A stretch of 64,000 nucleotides of DNA from Pseudonocardia sp. C8 (lineage in GTDB: Bacteria > Actinomycetota > Actinomycetes > Mycobacteriales > Pseudonocardiaceae), in the NCBI RefSeq assembly GCF_014267175.1, contig NZ_JACMTR010000002.1, forward strand, positions 2,753,501 through 2,817,500. Reading direction: 5' to 3'. Under the pieces are notes generated by a model. That model was given only the letters and a program-made list of their open reading frames with translations, did not search any database and was not told the origin of the DNA. The position numbers and the translations under genes were made by a program. Every line of letters begins with the position of its first letter. Positions within the stretch are counted from its first letter, which is position 1. This document shows positions 1 through 8,633 of the stretch, piece by piece.

Positions 1-468
1 GCCCGGTGCCGGGGCGTCCGGGCGCCAGCCGGGCCGGGCGGTGACCGACACCTGCTCGGTGCGGGAGGCGACGCCGTAGCCGTAGCGGCCGTAGATCGTG
101 GCCTCGCTGGCGCGCAGCACGGCGGCGACGTCACCCCGGGCGCGGGCCGCGCCCAGCTGGGCGCGCATGAGCGCGGTCAGCCGGCCGGCCCGGGTGCTGT
201 CCGCGCGGACGCCGACACCGCTCACGGCGGCGGCGCCGACCCGGGCGCCACCGGGCAGGGTCAGCCGGGTCGGGAACGAGTACGCGGTCCCGACGAGCTC
301 GCCGCCGGTGCTGCGGAGGCCCAGCCAGTGCTCGTCGGCGGACTGGCCGTGCGCCGCCCACGCGTCGTCGCCGGCCGGGCCGTGGTGCACGGTCGCGAGG
401 AACAGGTCCCAGGCGGCGCGCCGCTCGGCCGGGTCGGTCAGGGTGCGGACGTCGTGCTGTGCACTCAC
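1..468 (-). CDS. Eis-like GNAT N-acetyltransferase, 3' end beyond window
   Basis: The reading frame starts at GTG 468 (VSAQHDVRTL) and runs off the left edge, so only about 156 residues are visible. The visible part looks like the first GNAT domain of the Eis family (enhanced intracellular survival, acetyl-CoA dependent amine acetyltransferases). It has a GVGVRADSTRAGRLTALM stretch, where the family has its acetyl-CoA binding region, and then IYGRYGYGVA, the typical Eis 'GRFGYG' block. Family members are about 400 residues, so more than half is missing. The substrate cannot be told. No other gene overlaps it, and a DUF4333 gene lies 48 bases upstream on the same strand, so the two may be cotranscribed. 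Confidence 0.75.
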   Translation of the reverse strand, partial: MSAQHDVRTLTDPAERRAAWDLFLATVHHGPAGDDAWAAHGQSADEHWLGLRSTGGELVGTAYSFPTRLTLPGGARVGAAAVSGVGVRADSTRAGRLTALMRAQLGAARARGDVAAVLRASEATIYGRYGYGVASRTEQVSVTARPGWRPDAPAPG

Positions 469-516
469 CGGACGAGCCTCCCGGGCATCCCCCGGTGACC
501 GCCAGCCGATTCCGGG

Positions 517-1203
517 TCAGACCCGCTTGATCTGGTAGTCGCCCTCGTCGGAGGTGACCACGCCGGGGACCTCGACCTGCTCGCCGTCCACGACGGCCTG
601 GCAGCTGAACGTGGTGCCGGCCGCGACGGTCACGTCGTCCGGGCACTGCACCGCGCCGACCTGCAGCCCGTAGTCCCGGGTGAGGACCTGGTGGACGCCG
701 GTCTGCAACGCGGTCTGGTCCAGGTGCCGGCTGACCGCCCACGCCGGCCACAGGAACGCCGTGACCGCCAGGATCACGGCCAGCAGCGCGCCGCCCCCGA
801 CCAGGCCCCACTTCTTGATGCCGGACGGCTTCGCCGCGTCCTCCTGCGGGGCCCACGGCTCCTCGCCCTGCTCGACGCCCGACCAGCCGCCGCCCCACGA
901 GCCGTCGGAGGGCTGCGCGGTGGTCGGCCGGTCACCGGCCCACGGTGACGCCGGCGCCTGGTGCGGCAGCGCGTCGGTGTCCTCCCCGGGCGGGCCCGGC
1001 CGGGCGCCGCGCCCGGTCGGGATCGCCCACGGGTCCGCGCCGTTCTCGTCGCCCCACACGGAGCCCCCGGTGGAGGCCCCGGTGGAGCCGCCGGTGGCGC
1101 CGGGATCGGCACCCTGCCCGCCCACCGCGGGCAGCTCCCCCGTCCGCTCGGTGGCATCCGCGTCGTCCGCGGTCTGCCGATCCGGTCCCTGCGGGTTGCT
1201 CAT
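517..1203 (-). CDS. DUF4333 single-pass membrane protein
   Basis: This is a 228-residue protein starting at ATG 1203, with a GAGAGG ribosome site just upstream. Residues 1 to about 140 are acidic, Gly/Pro/Trp-rich and probably disordered. They are followed by a basic KPSGIKKW anchor and one transmembrane segment (LVGGGALLAVILAVTAFLWP). The remaining roughly 75 residues form a DUF4333-type extracytoplasmic domain, with a Cys pair in QCPDDV and FSCQA that could form a disulfide. Such proteins are common in actinomycete envelopes, often next to helicase or Tat genes, but have no known biochemical role. The gene lies 37 bases downstream of helY and may be read through from it. Confidence 0.75.
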   Translation of the reverse strand: MSNPQGPDRQTADDADATERTGELPAVGGQGADPGATGGSTGASTGGSVWGDENGADPWAIPTGRGARPGPPGEDTDALPHQAPASPWAGDRPTTAQPSDGSWGGGWSGVEQGEEPWAPQEDAAKPSGIKKWGLVGGGALLAVILAVTAFLWPAWAVSRHLDQTALQTGVHQVLTRDYGLQVGAVQCPDDVTVAAGTTFSCQAVVDGEQVEVPGVVTSDEGDYQIKRV

Positions 1204-1240
1204 CGCCGACCTCTCGCCGTCCTGCTGCTCGTCTCGTCCG

Positions 1241-4234
1241 TCATTCCACACCGGCCGCGACCACGCCGCGGCGGACCGCACCGGACGCCCGGTGCGCGGC
1301 CCGGCCGACCCCGCTCGACCGGCCGGCGACGCCGGCGATCTGGTCGAGCAGGTCGAGCACCTGCCGCGCCCAGCGTACGAAGTCCCCGGCGGAGAGCTCG
1401 TGCCCGTTCCGCTCGGCGGCCTCCAGGACCTGTGCGAGGGACTCCCCGCGCGCCCAGCGGTGCATCGGCCAGGCGAACGCCAGGTCGGGGGCGCGGGTGC
1501 GCTCGGCCTTGTGCCGGCGCTGCTCGGCCTCCAGCTCCTCCCAGATCCGCACCGTGCGGTCCAGGCCGTCGGAGACCGGGCCCTGCGGCAGCCGGGGCAT
1601 CGGCGCGTCGTCCCGGCGGGACTCGTACACCAGCGCCGACACGACCGCGGCGAGCTCGTCCGGCTGGAGGCCCTCCCAGGCCCCGTGCCGCAGGCACTCG
1701 GCGGCCAGCAGGTCGGACTCGCCCCACAGCCGGGCCAGCACCCGGCCGTGCGCGGTGACCTCGTCCTCACCCGGGGCGACCTGCCCCTCGGGCATCAGGT
1801 AGCCGCGGTCGGTGAGCAGCGCCCGGATCCGGTCGAACGCCCGGGCCAGCGAGTGCGTGGTGGCGCGGACCTTCTGCCGCAGCGACTCGGTCTCGCGTTC
1901 CAGGCGCTGGTACCGCTCGGCCCAGCGGGCGTGCGCCTCGCGGTCGTCGCAGCCGTGGCAGGGATGGGAGCGCAGGGCGCGGCGCAGCGTCACGAGCTCC
2001 GGGTCGTCCTGCACGCCGCGCCGGCGCCGCCGCCCGTCGCCACGGGGTGGCACGATCCGGGAGTTCCGCAGCGACGACGCCAGGTCCCGGCGCACCTGCG
2101 GCGAGCGGTGCTCGACCCGCTTCGGCAGCTTGATCCGCCCCAGCGACTCGACGGCCTCCGGGAAGTCCGTGGCCGACAGCCGCCCCGCCCACCGGTCCTC
2201 GGTGCACACCAGCGGGCGCGGTTCCGGGTCGCGGCCGTTGGCCGACCAGGCGCCGACGCCCGGGTCGAGCACCACGGCGAGCCCGGCCCGCTTCCCGCCG
2301 GGGATGGCGATGACGTCGCCGGGGCGCAGCTCGCGCAGCGAGTCGGCGGTCTCGTCGCGGGCCGCGGCCGTGTTCTGCCGGCGCAGCGCCTTCTCCCGCT
2401 CGGAGATCCGCCGCCGGAGGTCGGCGTACTCGGTGAAGTCGCCGAGGTGGCAGGTCATCGACTCGCGGTAGCCGGCGAGGGCCTCGGTGTTGCGGTCGAT
2501 CCGGCGGGCCAGGCCGACCACCGAGCGGTCGGCCTGGAACTGGCCGAAGGAGCGTTCCAGCAGCTCCCGGGCGTCGTCGGAGCCGAGCCGGCCGACCAGG
2601 TTGACCGCCATGTTGTAGACCGGCCGGAACGAGCTGCGCAGCGGGTAGGTGCGGGTGGAGGCCAGGCCGGCCACCTGCTCGGGGTCCATGCCGGGCGCCC
2701 AGAGGACGACGGCGTGCCCCTCGACGTCGATGCCGCGCCGGCCGGCGCGCCCGGTGAGCTGGGTGTACTCCCCCGGGGTCAGGTCGACGTGGGACTCGCC
2801 GTTGAACTTCACGAGCCGTTCCAGGACGACCGTGCGGGCGGGCATGTTGATGCCCAGCGCCAGCGTCTCGGTGGCGAACACGCACCGCACGAGCCCGGCG
2901 ACGAACAGCTCCTCGACGGTCTCCTTGAACGCCGGCAGCAGCCCGGCGTGGTGGGCGGCGAGCCCGCGCTCCAGCGCGTCGCGCCACTCCCAGTAGCCGA
3001 GCACGCCGAGGTCGGCCTGCGGCAGGTCACCGGTGTGCGCGTCGACGATCCGGCGGATCTCGGCGACCTCGTCCTGCTCGGTGAGCCGGACCCCGGCCCG
3101 CACGCACTGGGCCACGGCCGCGTCGCACCCGGCCCGGGAGAACACGAAGGTGATCGCCGGGAGCAGCCCCTCGCGGGCCAGCCGGTCGATCACCTGCACC
3201 CGCGACGGCGGCCGGAACCCGCCGCGCGCGGGCCCGCCCGGCCGCGGCCCGCGCCCGACGACGGCCGTCGGGTCGGGGCGCCCGCCGTGACTCCCCCGCC
3301 CGCCCGACCGGCCCCGGTCACGGCCGCGCTCGGCGCCGCGGCTCCGGTCCCCGCCCCGGCCGCGCCCGCCCGGCCGGTCCCCCGCCCGGTCGGCGCCGCG
3401 GCCGCCGACGAAGTCCCGCCGCTGCATCTCGCGGGTGTAGCGGACCAGGTCCGGGTCGACGACCAGCTCGGCGGGGCCGTCACCGGGCCGGTCGCGGCGG
3501 TCCCGGGCCTTCGCGCGGCGCTCCCCGAACAGGTCGAACAGGCGGTTGCCGACCATCATGTGCTGCCACAGCGGCACCGGGCGGTGCTCGTCGACGACGA
3601 CCGTGGTGTCGCCGCGGACCTCGACCAGCCAGTCGCCGAACTCCTCGGCGTTGCTGACCGTGGCGCTGAGCCCGACGACCGCGACGTGCTCGGGCAGCTG
3701 GAGGATGACCTCCTCCCACACCGCCCCGCGGAACCGGTCGGCGAGGTAGTGGATCTCGTCCATCACGACGTAGCCCAGCTGGTCGAGCCGCCGGTTGGTG
3801 CCCTCGTCGCTGTCGGCGTAGATCATGTTCCGGAGGACCTCGGTGGTCATCACGACCACCTGGGCGCTTCCGTTGACGGCGGTGTCGCCGGTCAGCAGGC
3901 CGACCACGTCGGTGCCGTAGCGGGCGACGAGGTCGCCGTACTTCTGGTTCGACAGCGCCTTGATCGGTGTCGTGTAGAAGCACTTGCGGCCCTCGGCCAG
4001 CGCCAGGTGCACGGCGAACTCGCCGGCCACGGTCTTGCCCGCCCCGGTGGGCGCGCACAGCAGGACACCGTGCCCGTCCTCCAGGGCCTCGCAGGCCTCC
4101 CGCTGGAAGCCGTCCAGCTCGAACGGCAGCAGGCCGGCGAACTCGGCGAGCCGCGGGTGGGCGGAGCGGGCCTTCGCCGCCGCGTAGGCCGCGGCGGGGT
4201 CGCTCGCTCCGGAACGGGATCCACTCACGTCCAC
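1241..4234 (-). CDS. helY: DEAD/DEAH-box RNA helicase HelY (Ski2/Mtr4-like)
   Basis: This 997-residue superfamily 2 helicase corresponds to M. tuberculosis HelY (906 residues), which is also next to tatC. RecA domain 1 holds Walker A APTGAGKT (61-68), the DEIH box (159-162) and SAT (190-192). RecA domain 2 follows with FATETLALGINMPA and QLTGRAGRRG. The C-terminal third resembles the DSHCT arch-type region of Ski2/Mtr4 proteins. By family, it unwinds structured RNA using ATP. Between the two RecA domains (about 277-344) is an Arg/Gly-rich insert of many RG/GR/DR repeats, which accounts for most of the extra length. The start is GTG 4234; GTG 4228 is also possible. It lies 22 bases downstream of the UMP kinase gene. 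Confidence 0.9.
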   Translation of the reverse strand: MDVSGSRSGASDPAAAYAAAKARSAHPRLAEFAGLLPFELDGFQREACEALEDGHGVLLCAPTGAGKTVAGEFAVHLALAEGRKCFYTTPIKALSNQKYGDLVARYGTDVVGLLTGDTAVNGSAQVVVMTTEVLRNMIYADSDEGTNRRLDQLGYVVMDEIHYLADRFRGAVWEEVILQLPEHVAVVGLSATVSNAEEFGDWLVEVRGDTTVVVDEHRPVPLWQHMMVGNRLFDLFGERRAKARDRRDRPGDGPAELVVDPDLVRYTREMQRRDFVGGRGADRAGDRPGGRGRGGDRSRGAERGRDRGRSGGRGSHGGRPDPTAVVGRGPRPGGPARGGFRPPSRVQVIDRLAREGLLPAITFVFSRAGCDAAVAQCVRAGVRLTEQDEVAEIRRIVDAHTGDLPQADLGVLGYWEWRDALERGLAAHHAGLLPAFKETVEELFVAGLVRCVFATETLALGINMPARTVVLERLVKFNGESHVDLTPGEYTQLTGRAGRRGIDVEGHAVVLWAPGMDPEQVAGLASTRTYPLRSSFRPVYNMAVNLVGRLGSDDARELLERSFGQFQADRSVVGLARRIDRNTEALAGYRESMTCHLGDFTEYADLRRRISEREKALRRQNTAAARDETADSLRELRPGDVIAIPGGKRAGLAVVLDPGVGAWSANGRDPEPRPLVCTEDRWAGRLSATDFPEAVESLGRIKLPKRVEHRSPQVRRDLASSLRNSRIVPPRGDGRRRRRGVQDDPELVTLRRALRSHPCHGCDDREAHARWAERYQRLERETESLRQKVRATTHSLARAFDRIRALLTDRGYLMPEGQVAPGEDEVTAHGRVLARLWGESDLLAAECLRHGAWEGLQPDELAAVVSALVYESRRDDAPMPRLPQGPVSDGLDRTVRIWEELEAEQRRHKAERTRAPDLAFAWPMHRWARGESLAQVLEAAERNGHELSAGDFVRWARQVLDLLDQIAGVAGRSSGVGRAAHRASGAVRRGVVAAGVE

Positions 4235-4256
4235 AGGCTGTCACACGGCGCCGGCA

Positions 4257-5003
4257 TCATGCCCGGGCAGCGAACTCCGGCTCGGTGATGTCGGCGTTGA
4301 TCTCGGTGCCGTGGTGCTCGCCGCGGCAGATCGCGGCCATCAGGCCGTCCTGCTCGATGTCGAACACGTGCAGCGGCAGGCCGTGGTCGCGGGCCAGGAT
4401 GAACGCCGTCTGGTCCATGACCGCCAGCCGCCGGGACAGCACCTCGTCGTAGGGCAGCCGCTCGTAGCGGCGGGCGTCGGGGTCCTGGCGCGGGTCGGTG
4501 TCGTAGACGCCGTCGACGCCGTGCTTGGCCACCAGCAGCGCGTCGGCGCCGATCTCGAGGGCCCGCTGCACGCTCGGGTAGTCGGTGGTGATGAACGGCT
4601 GGCCGTTGCCACCCGAGAAGATCAGGATCGAGTCCTTGTCCAGGTGCCGCTTGGCGCGCAGCCGCAGGAACGGCTCGGCGACCGCGTTGATCGGGATCGC
4701 GGTCATCACCCGGACGTTGTCCTCCCCGCTCGCGGAGAGCTTGCCGCGCAGCAGCAGGCTGTTGATCACGGTGCCGAGCATGCCGATGTTGTCGGCCTCG
4801 ACCCGGTCGATGCCCCAGGAGTCGGAGCGGTTGCCGCGGAACACGTTGCCGCCGCCGACGACGACGGCGATCTGCACGCCGAGCGCCCGGACCTGCCGGA
4901 TCTGCGCGGCGAGGTGGGTCAGGGCTTTCGCGTCGAACCCGAAGCCGTCGTCACCGGCCATCGCCTGACCGCTGAGCTTGATGACCACCCGGTTGTACTT
5001 CAT
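4257..5003 (-). CDS. pyrH: UMP kinase-like amino acid kinase, stand-alone copy
   Basis: The 248-residue protein is an amino acid kinase fold of the PyrH type. It has VVIKLSGQAM at the N-terminus, VVVGGGNVFRG for the phosphate loop, GMLGTVINSLLL, and ALEIGADALLVAK-VDGVYDTDP near the nucleotide site. PyrH makes UDP from UMP and ATP as a hexamer. Two things are odd. It sits between tatC and helY, whereas pyrH normally lies in rpsB-tsf-pyrH-frr. Its sequence also differs from the usual actinobacterial PyrH (SGQAMAGDD in place of GGEMFGG, FSGGNGQPFITTDYPS in place of the usual GxGxPYFSTD). It may be a second, diverged copy. ATG 5003 is clear. A hairpin separates it from tatC, so it probably has its own promoter. 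Confidence 0.85.
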   Translation of the reverse strand: MKYNRVVIKLSGQAMAGDDGFGFDAKALTHLAAQIRQVRALGVQIAVVVGGGNVFRGNRSDSWGIDRVEADNIGMLGTVINSLLLRGKLSASGEDNVRVMTAIPINAVAEPFLRLRAKRHLDKDSILIFSGGNGQPFITTDYPSVQRALEIGADALLVAKHGVDGVYDTDPRQDPDARRYERLPYDEVLSRRLAVMDQTAFILARDHGLPLHVFDIEQDGLMAAICRGEHHGTEINADITEPEFAARA

Positions 5004-5071
5004 GCGCGCCGACCCGCTCCTCGCCCTGTGCTGCCCACCGTTCCGGTCCGGGCAGAGCGTACGGACGTGTC

Positions 5072-5100
5072 CTGAACCACCCGCGGCGCGGGTGGCTCAG
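5072..5100 (-). terminator. Hairpin at the tatC stop codon
   Basis: The arms CTGAACCACCCGC and GCGGGTGGCTCAG surround a 3-base loop, with one mismatch. The hairpin overlaps the tatC stop codon and lies in the 93-base gap before pyrH. It has no T-tract, as is usual in actinomycetes. It probably ends the tat transcript. Confidence 0.6.
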
Positions 5101-6041
5101 GTGACGTCGTCGTAACGGGGAGCGGGTGTCTCGATCCGCGACGGTGGCTCGATCTCCGACGGCCCGTCGATCTCGGAGGGGGTCGTGTCGATCGACGAGG
5201 GGCTGTCCAGGTCCTCCCAGCCCTCGAGGGCGCGCCTGCGGGCCCGGCGCCCGTCGACGAACCGGCACACCTGGATCGCCGCCTCGAAGAGCAGGCTCAG
5301 CGCGGCGGCCAGCGCGAGCATGGAGATCGGGTCCTGGCCGGGGGTCGCGACCGCGGCGAACACGAACAGCCCGAACATCAGCCCGCGGCGGGCCTTCCGC
5401 AACGCCGCGTAGGACACGACCCCGGCGCCGTTGAGCGCCACCACCAGCAGCGGGATCAGGAAGCTGACCCCGAAGATGACGATGAGGTTGACCACCAGCG
5501 AGAAGTACGACGTGCCGGTGAGCGCGGTCGTCTGGATCTCGCTGCCGATGGTGAGCAGGAAGCCGAGCGCCTGCGGGATGATCAGGTAGGCGAGCACCGC
5601 GCCGGCGACGAACAGCACCGCGGCGACCGAGACGAAGCTCAGCGCGTAACGGCGTTCCTTGCGCAGCAGCCCCGGCGTGATGAAACCCCACAGCTGGAAC
5701 AGCCAGACCGGGCAGGCCAGGATGACGCCGGCCGTCGCGCCGACCTTGAGGCGCAGCATGAACTGGTCGAACGGCGTCGTGCCGAGCAGGGTGCAGGAGC
5801 CGTCGGCGGTGAACGACGCGCGCGCCGAGGCCGGCAGCGAGCAGTACGGCTCCTTGAGCAGCGCACCGAGGCTGGGGAGCCCGAACAACGAGACCTCGAA
5901 CCACACGTAGCCGAACACGGTCGTCACCGCGATCGCGGCGAGCGAGATGCCGAGCCGGTTGCGCAGCTCGTAGAGGTGCTCGACCAGGGTCATGGTCCCG
6001 TCGGGGTTGAGCGCGCGCTTCCGACGGAACGGGGACTTCAC
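5097..6041 (-). CDS. tatC: Sec-independent protein translocase subunit TatC
   Basis: This 314-residue polytopic membrane protein is the core receptor of the twin-arginine export system, which moves folded proteins across the membrane. It has the TatC N-terminal signature [17 protein letters not shown], about six hydrophobic segments, and the conserved FxLGMxFE-like and [21 protein letters not shown] regions. The first periplasmic loop ([21 protein letters not shown]) has a Cys pair, as in other actinobacterial TatC. The last 45 or so residues form a hydrophilic tail with repeated PS-x-I-D/E units. The start is GTG 6041. tatA ends 13 bases upstream, so tatA-tatC is one operon, as in mycobacteria. 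Confidence 0.95.
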   Translation of the reverse strand: MKSPFRRKRALNPDGTMTLVEHLYELRNRLGISLAAIAVTTVFGYVWFEVSLFGLPSLGALLKEPYCSLPASARASFTADGSCTLLGTTPFDQFMLRLKVGATAGVILACPVWLFQLWGFITPGLLRKERRYALSFVSVAAVLFVAGAVLAYLIIPQALGFLLTIGSEIQTTALTGTSYFSLVVNLIVIFGVSFLIPLLVVALNGAGVVSYAALRKARRGLMFGLFVFAAVATPGQDPISMLALAAALSLLFEAAIQVCRFVDGRRARRRALEGWEDLDSPSSIDTTPSEIDGPSEIEPPSRIETPAPRYDDVT

Positions 6042-6054
6042 GGTGCCGGCGAGC

Positions 6055-6321
6055 TCAGTTCGAGTTCGCGGTGCCGCGGTCCTGCGGCTGCTGCGGGGCC
6101 TGCGCCTGCGGGCTCTGCGGGGCGGACGGCAGCTCCTGCGGGGCGGCCGGCTCCTCGCGGGTGCCCTTCGCCTTCGCCTCGTCCTCCTTGAGGCCCTTCA
6201 TCTCCCCCTTGAAGACGCGGGCCGACTGGCCGACCGAGCGCGCCATCTCGGGCAGCTTCTTTGCGCCGAACAGCAGCAGGAGCACGGCGATGATGATCAG
6301 CCATTCGTAGCCACCGGGCAT
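6055..6321 (-). CDS. tatA: Twin-arginine translocase pore subunit TatA
   Basis: This 88-residue protein has one N-terminal membrane span ([15 protein letters not shown]), then the [21 protein letters not shown] amphipathic helix typical of TatA, then a Pro/Gln/Ala-rich disordered tail. TatA polymerises with TatC to form the transient pore for folded Tat substrates. The start at ATG 6321 is fixed by GGAGG seven bases upstream. A TTG six bases earlier is in frame but lies too close to that site. It sits 42 bases downstream of pafC, the same order as in M. tuberculosis (pafB-pafC-tatA-tatC). Confidence 0.95.
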   Translation of the reverse strand: MPGGYEWLIIIAVLLLLFGAKKLPEMARSVGQSARVFKGEMKGLKEDEAKAKGTREEPAAPQELPSAPQSPQAQAPQQPQDRGTANSN

Positions 6322-6363
6322 GGTCAACCTCCGTCGAGTTCACCGGGAACAACAGGTCCGAGT

Positions 6364-7464
6364 CTACGCACGGCCGCCCTGCGCGCCCCGGGCACCGGCC
6401 TCCGCCGGTCCGGCCGGTTCGGTGAGCGCCAGCGCCCGCCGTGCCCGCTCGCGGACGGTCGCGGCGAGGTCGGCCGGTTCCACGATCCGGGCCGCGCCGC
6501 CGAGACCGAGCACCAGCCGCACCAGCCAGTCCGGGTCGGCGAACCGGATGAGCACGCGCAGCCGACCGTCCGGGCCGGGCACCGGTTCGTCGCGGGCGGC
6601 GCCCGTCCGGGACCGGGGCGGGCCGGGGCTGCCCGGCGGCGGGTCCCCCTCGACGACGTGGCCGCCGGCCACCCGCACGTCGTCGACCGGGTAGTACTCG
6701 GCCACCCAGTGGGCGTCGGGCCCGAGCTCCAGCACGGCGTGGCGCTGGCCGGCGCGCGGGCCGAACAGGCCGTGCGACACGTCGGTCGGCTCGGCCTCCG
6801 GGTGCGGCCGGGCGGGTTCGTCGAGCTCCTCGGCCTGCTCGACGCGGTCGAGGCGGAACATCCGCACGCCCTCGGCGCGCCGGCACCAGGCCTCCAGGTA
6901 GCCGCGGCCCTCGGCGACGACCAGCCGCATCGGGTCGACGTCGCGCCGGGACACCGCGTCCCGGCTCGCGGTGAAGTACACGATCCGCAGCGCCCGGCCG
7001 CGGTCCAGCGCCCGGCGCACGACCGCGGTGCTCTCCCGCTCCCCGACCCCCGCCTCGACGGTGACCAGCCCGCCCGGGCCGGCGGCCTCGCCGACCGCGG
7101 CCTCGATCTTGCCGATCGCGCGGGCGACGGCGTCGGTGTCCACGATCCCGGGGTTCTGGTGCAGCATCCGCAGCGCCACCAGCAGCGCGGTCGCCTCGCT
7201 GGTGGTCAGCCGCAGCGGGCGGGTGAGCCCGGCGTCGAACACCACGTCGACGGTGTCCCCGGCGAACGACAGGTCGACCAGGTCACCGGGCCCGTACCCG
7301 GGCAGCCCGCACATCCACAGCAGCTCCAGGTCCTTGCGGAGCTGGCGCTCGTCGACGCCGAAGTCCGCCGCCGCCTCGGCGACCGGCACGCCCGGGTGCG
7401 CGCGCAGGTAGGGCACCAGCGACAGCAGCCGGGGCAGGCGCTGCGCGACCCCCTGCCGGCTCAC
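6364..7464 (-). CDS. pafC: WYL-domain transcription activator PafC
   Basis: This 366-residue protein has an N-terminal winged helix-turn-helix (VAEAAADFGVDERQLRKDLELLW), a central WYL domain (GYLEAWCRRAEGVRMFRLDRV), and a C-terminal WCX-type domain. With PafB it forms the PafBC activator that, in mycobacteria, switches on most DNA-damage genes independently of LexA, probably after sensing single-stranded nucleic acid. GTG 7464 overlaps the pafB stop as GTGA, so the two are translationally coupled and made in equal amounts. An extra Pro/Gly/Arg-rich loop (GDPPPGSPGPPRSRTG) sits in the C-terminal domain. Confidence 0.9.
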   Translation of the reverse strand: MSRQGVAQRLPRLLSLVPYLRAHPGVPVAEAAADFGVDERQLRKDLELLWMCGLPGYGPGDLVDLSFAGDTVDVVFDAGLTRPLRLTTSEATALLVALRMLHQNPGIVDTDAVARAIGKIEAAVGEAAGPGGLVTVEAGVGERESTAVVRRALDRGRALRIVYFTASRDAVSRRDVDPMRLVVAEGRGYLEAWCRRAEGVRMFRLDRVEQAEELDEPARPHPEAEPTDVSHGLFGPRAGQRHAVLELGPDAHWVAEYYPVDDVRVAGGHVVEGDPPPGSPGPPRSRTGAARDEPVPGPDGRLRVLIRFADPDWLVRLVLGLGGAARIVEPADLAATVRERARRALALTEPAGPAEAGARGAQGGRA

Positions 7465-8453
7465 CGGGCGCGCTCCAGCGCGACGAGCCCGGCGGCGCCC
7501 GCCCACAGCTCCCGGACCGCGGCGGCGAGCTCCGGCGGGTCCAGGACGGCGACGTCCGGGCCGTGCCCGGCCAGCCAGCGCGCCACCGTGGACCGGTCCC
7601 GGACGTCCAGCTCGATCACGACACCGGACCGGCCGGCGTGCACGCACCCGCCCTGATCGCGGCCCAGCCGGCGCAGCCCGGCCGCGCGGCCCTCGGCGAC
7701 CCACACCCGCGCCGTCCCGGACACCGGCCGCGGCCCGGCAGAGGCGCGCACGATCGCCCGCAGGTCCACCCCGTCGGGCACGGTCACCGCGCCGGCCGGG
7801 CCGGTGGCCCGGATCCCGCCGGTGATCCGGGACAGCCGGAAGCAGCGGACGTCGTCGCGGTCGCGGTCGTGCCCCACCAGGTACCAGCGGCCGCGGTAGG
7901 ACACCACACCCCACGGCTCGACGGTGCGCCGGGCCGGCGGGTCGGCCGGTCCGCCGCGCCGGTGCTCGAAGGTCACCGCGTGCCCGGCGCGGGTCGCGGC
8001 GAGCAGCGGCCCGAGCGCGGGCTCGCCGGCGTGCAGGCCGGGCCGCACGGTCGCGGCCGGGGTCTCGGCGACCTCCACCCCGGCCGCCCGCAGCTTCACC
8101 AGGGCACCGTGCGCGGCGCCGGCCAGGTCCGGGGAGTCCCACAGGTTCCCGGCCAGGGCGACGACGGTGGCCTCGTCCGGCTCCAGCGCGATCTCGCCGA
8201 GCTCGTAGTCGGCGCGGGCGATCCGGTAGCCCTCGACGGTGTCGAACGCGGAGGTGTGCCCGGTCTCGAGCGGCACGCCCAGCTCGCGCAGCTCGGCCTT
8301 GTCCCGTTCGAACATGCGGAAGAACGCCTCGTCGCTGGCGGCCTCGGCGTAGCCCGGCACGGTCGCCCGGATCCGCTCCGCGGGCAGGTACTGCCGCGTC
8401 GACATCAGGCAGAGGACCAGGTTGACCAGTCGCTCGGCGCGGGCGGAGGACAC
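7461..8453 (-). CDS. pafB: WYL-domain transcription activator PafB
   Basis: At 330 residues it matches the M. tuberculosis protein (332). It has an HTH at the N-terminus (RLVNLVLCLMSTRQYLPAERI), a WYL domain (RGRWYLVGHDRDRDDVRCFRLSRI) and a WCX C-terminus. It partners PafC in the DNA-damage response. Despite the name, it is not an enzyme of pupylation; it is only cotranscribed with pafA in many actinobacteria. Here the glutaminase gene, on the other strand, has been placed between pafA and pafB, so pafBC must have its own promoter in the 180-base gap upstream. The start is GTG 8453, read by homology; no in-frame start lies closer. Confidence 0.9.
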   Translation of the reverse strand: MSSARAERLVNLVLCLMSTRQYLPAERIRATVPGYAEAASDEAFFRMFERDKAELRELGVPLETGHTSAFDTVEGYRIARADYELGEIALEPDEATVVALAGNLWDSPDLAGAAHGALVKLRAAGVEVAETPAATVRPGLHAGEPALGPLLAATRAGHAVTFEHRRGGPADPPARRTVEPWGVVSYRGRWYLVGHDRDRDDVRCFRLSRITGGIRATGPAGAVTVPDGVDLRAIVRASAGPRPVSGTARVWVAEGRAAGLRRLGRDQGGCVHAGRSGVVIELDVRDRSTVARWLAGHGPDVAVLDPPELAAAVRELWAGAAGLVALERAR

Positions 8454-8633
8454 GACGGCATCGTATCGGCGTGGCCGCCACCGGACCGGCCGCCCCGTGC
8501 GGCCGGGCACCGGGGACCGCGGCGCCGCACGATGCCCGGGATCGACGGAGCCGCGGGCCCGGCCACTAAGTTCCGCTGCGCATCCCGTCGCGGCGGCTCC
8601 CGGCCCCGCGCGGAACACGGCGGAGGGTGGGAG

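Noticed and set aside
680..4288. A 1202-residue plus-strand ORF opposite helY
   Set aside because: It is a GC-skew shadow on the other strand of helY and DUF4333. It is low in complexity (long Ala/Gly/Pro/Arg runs) and matches no fold, while the minus frame has clear helicase motifs.
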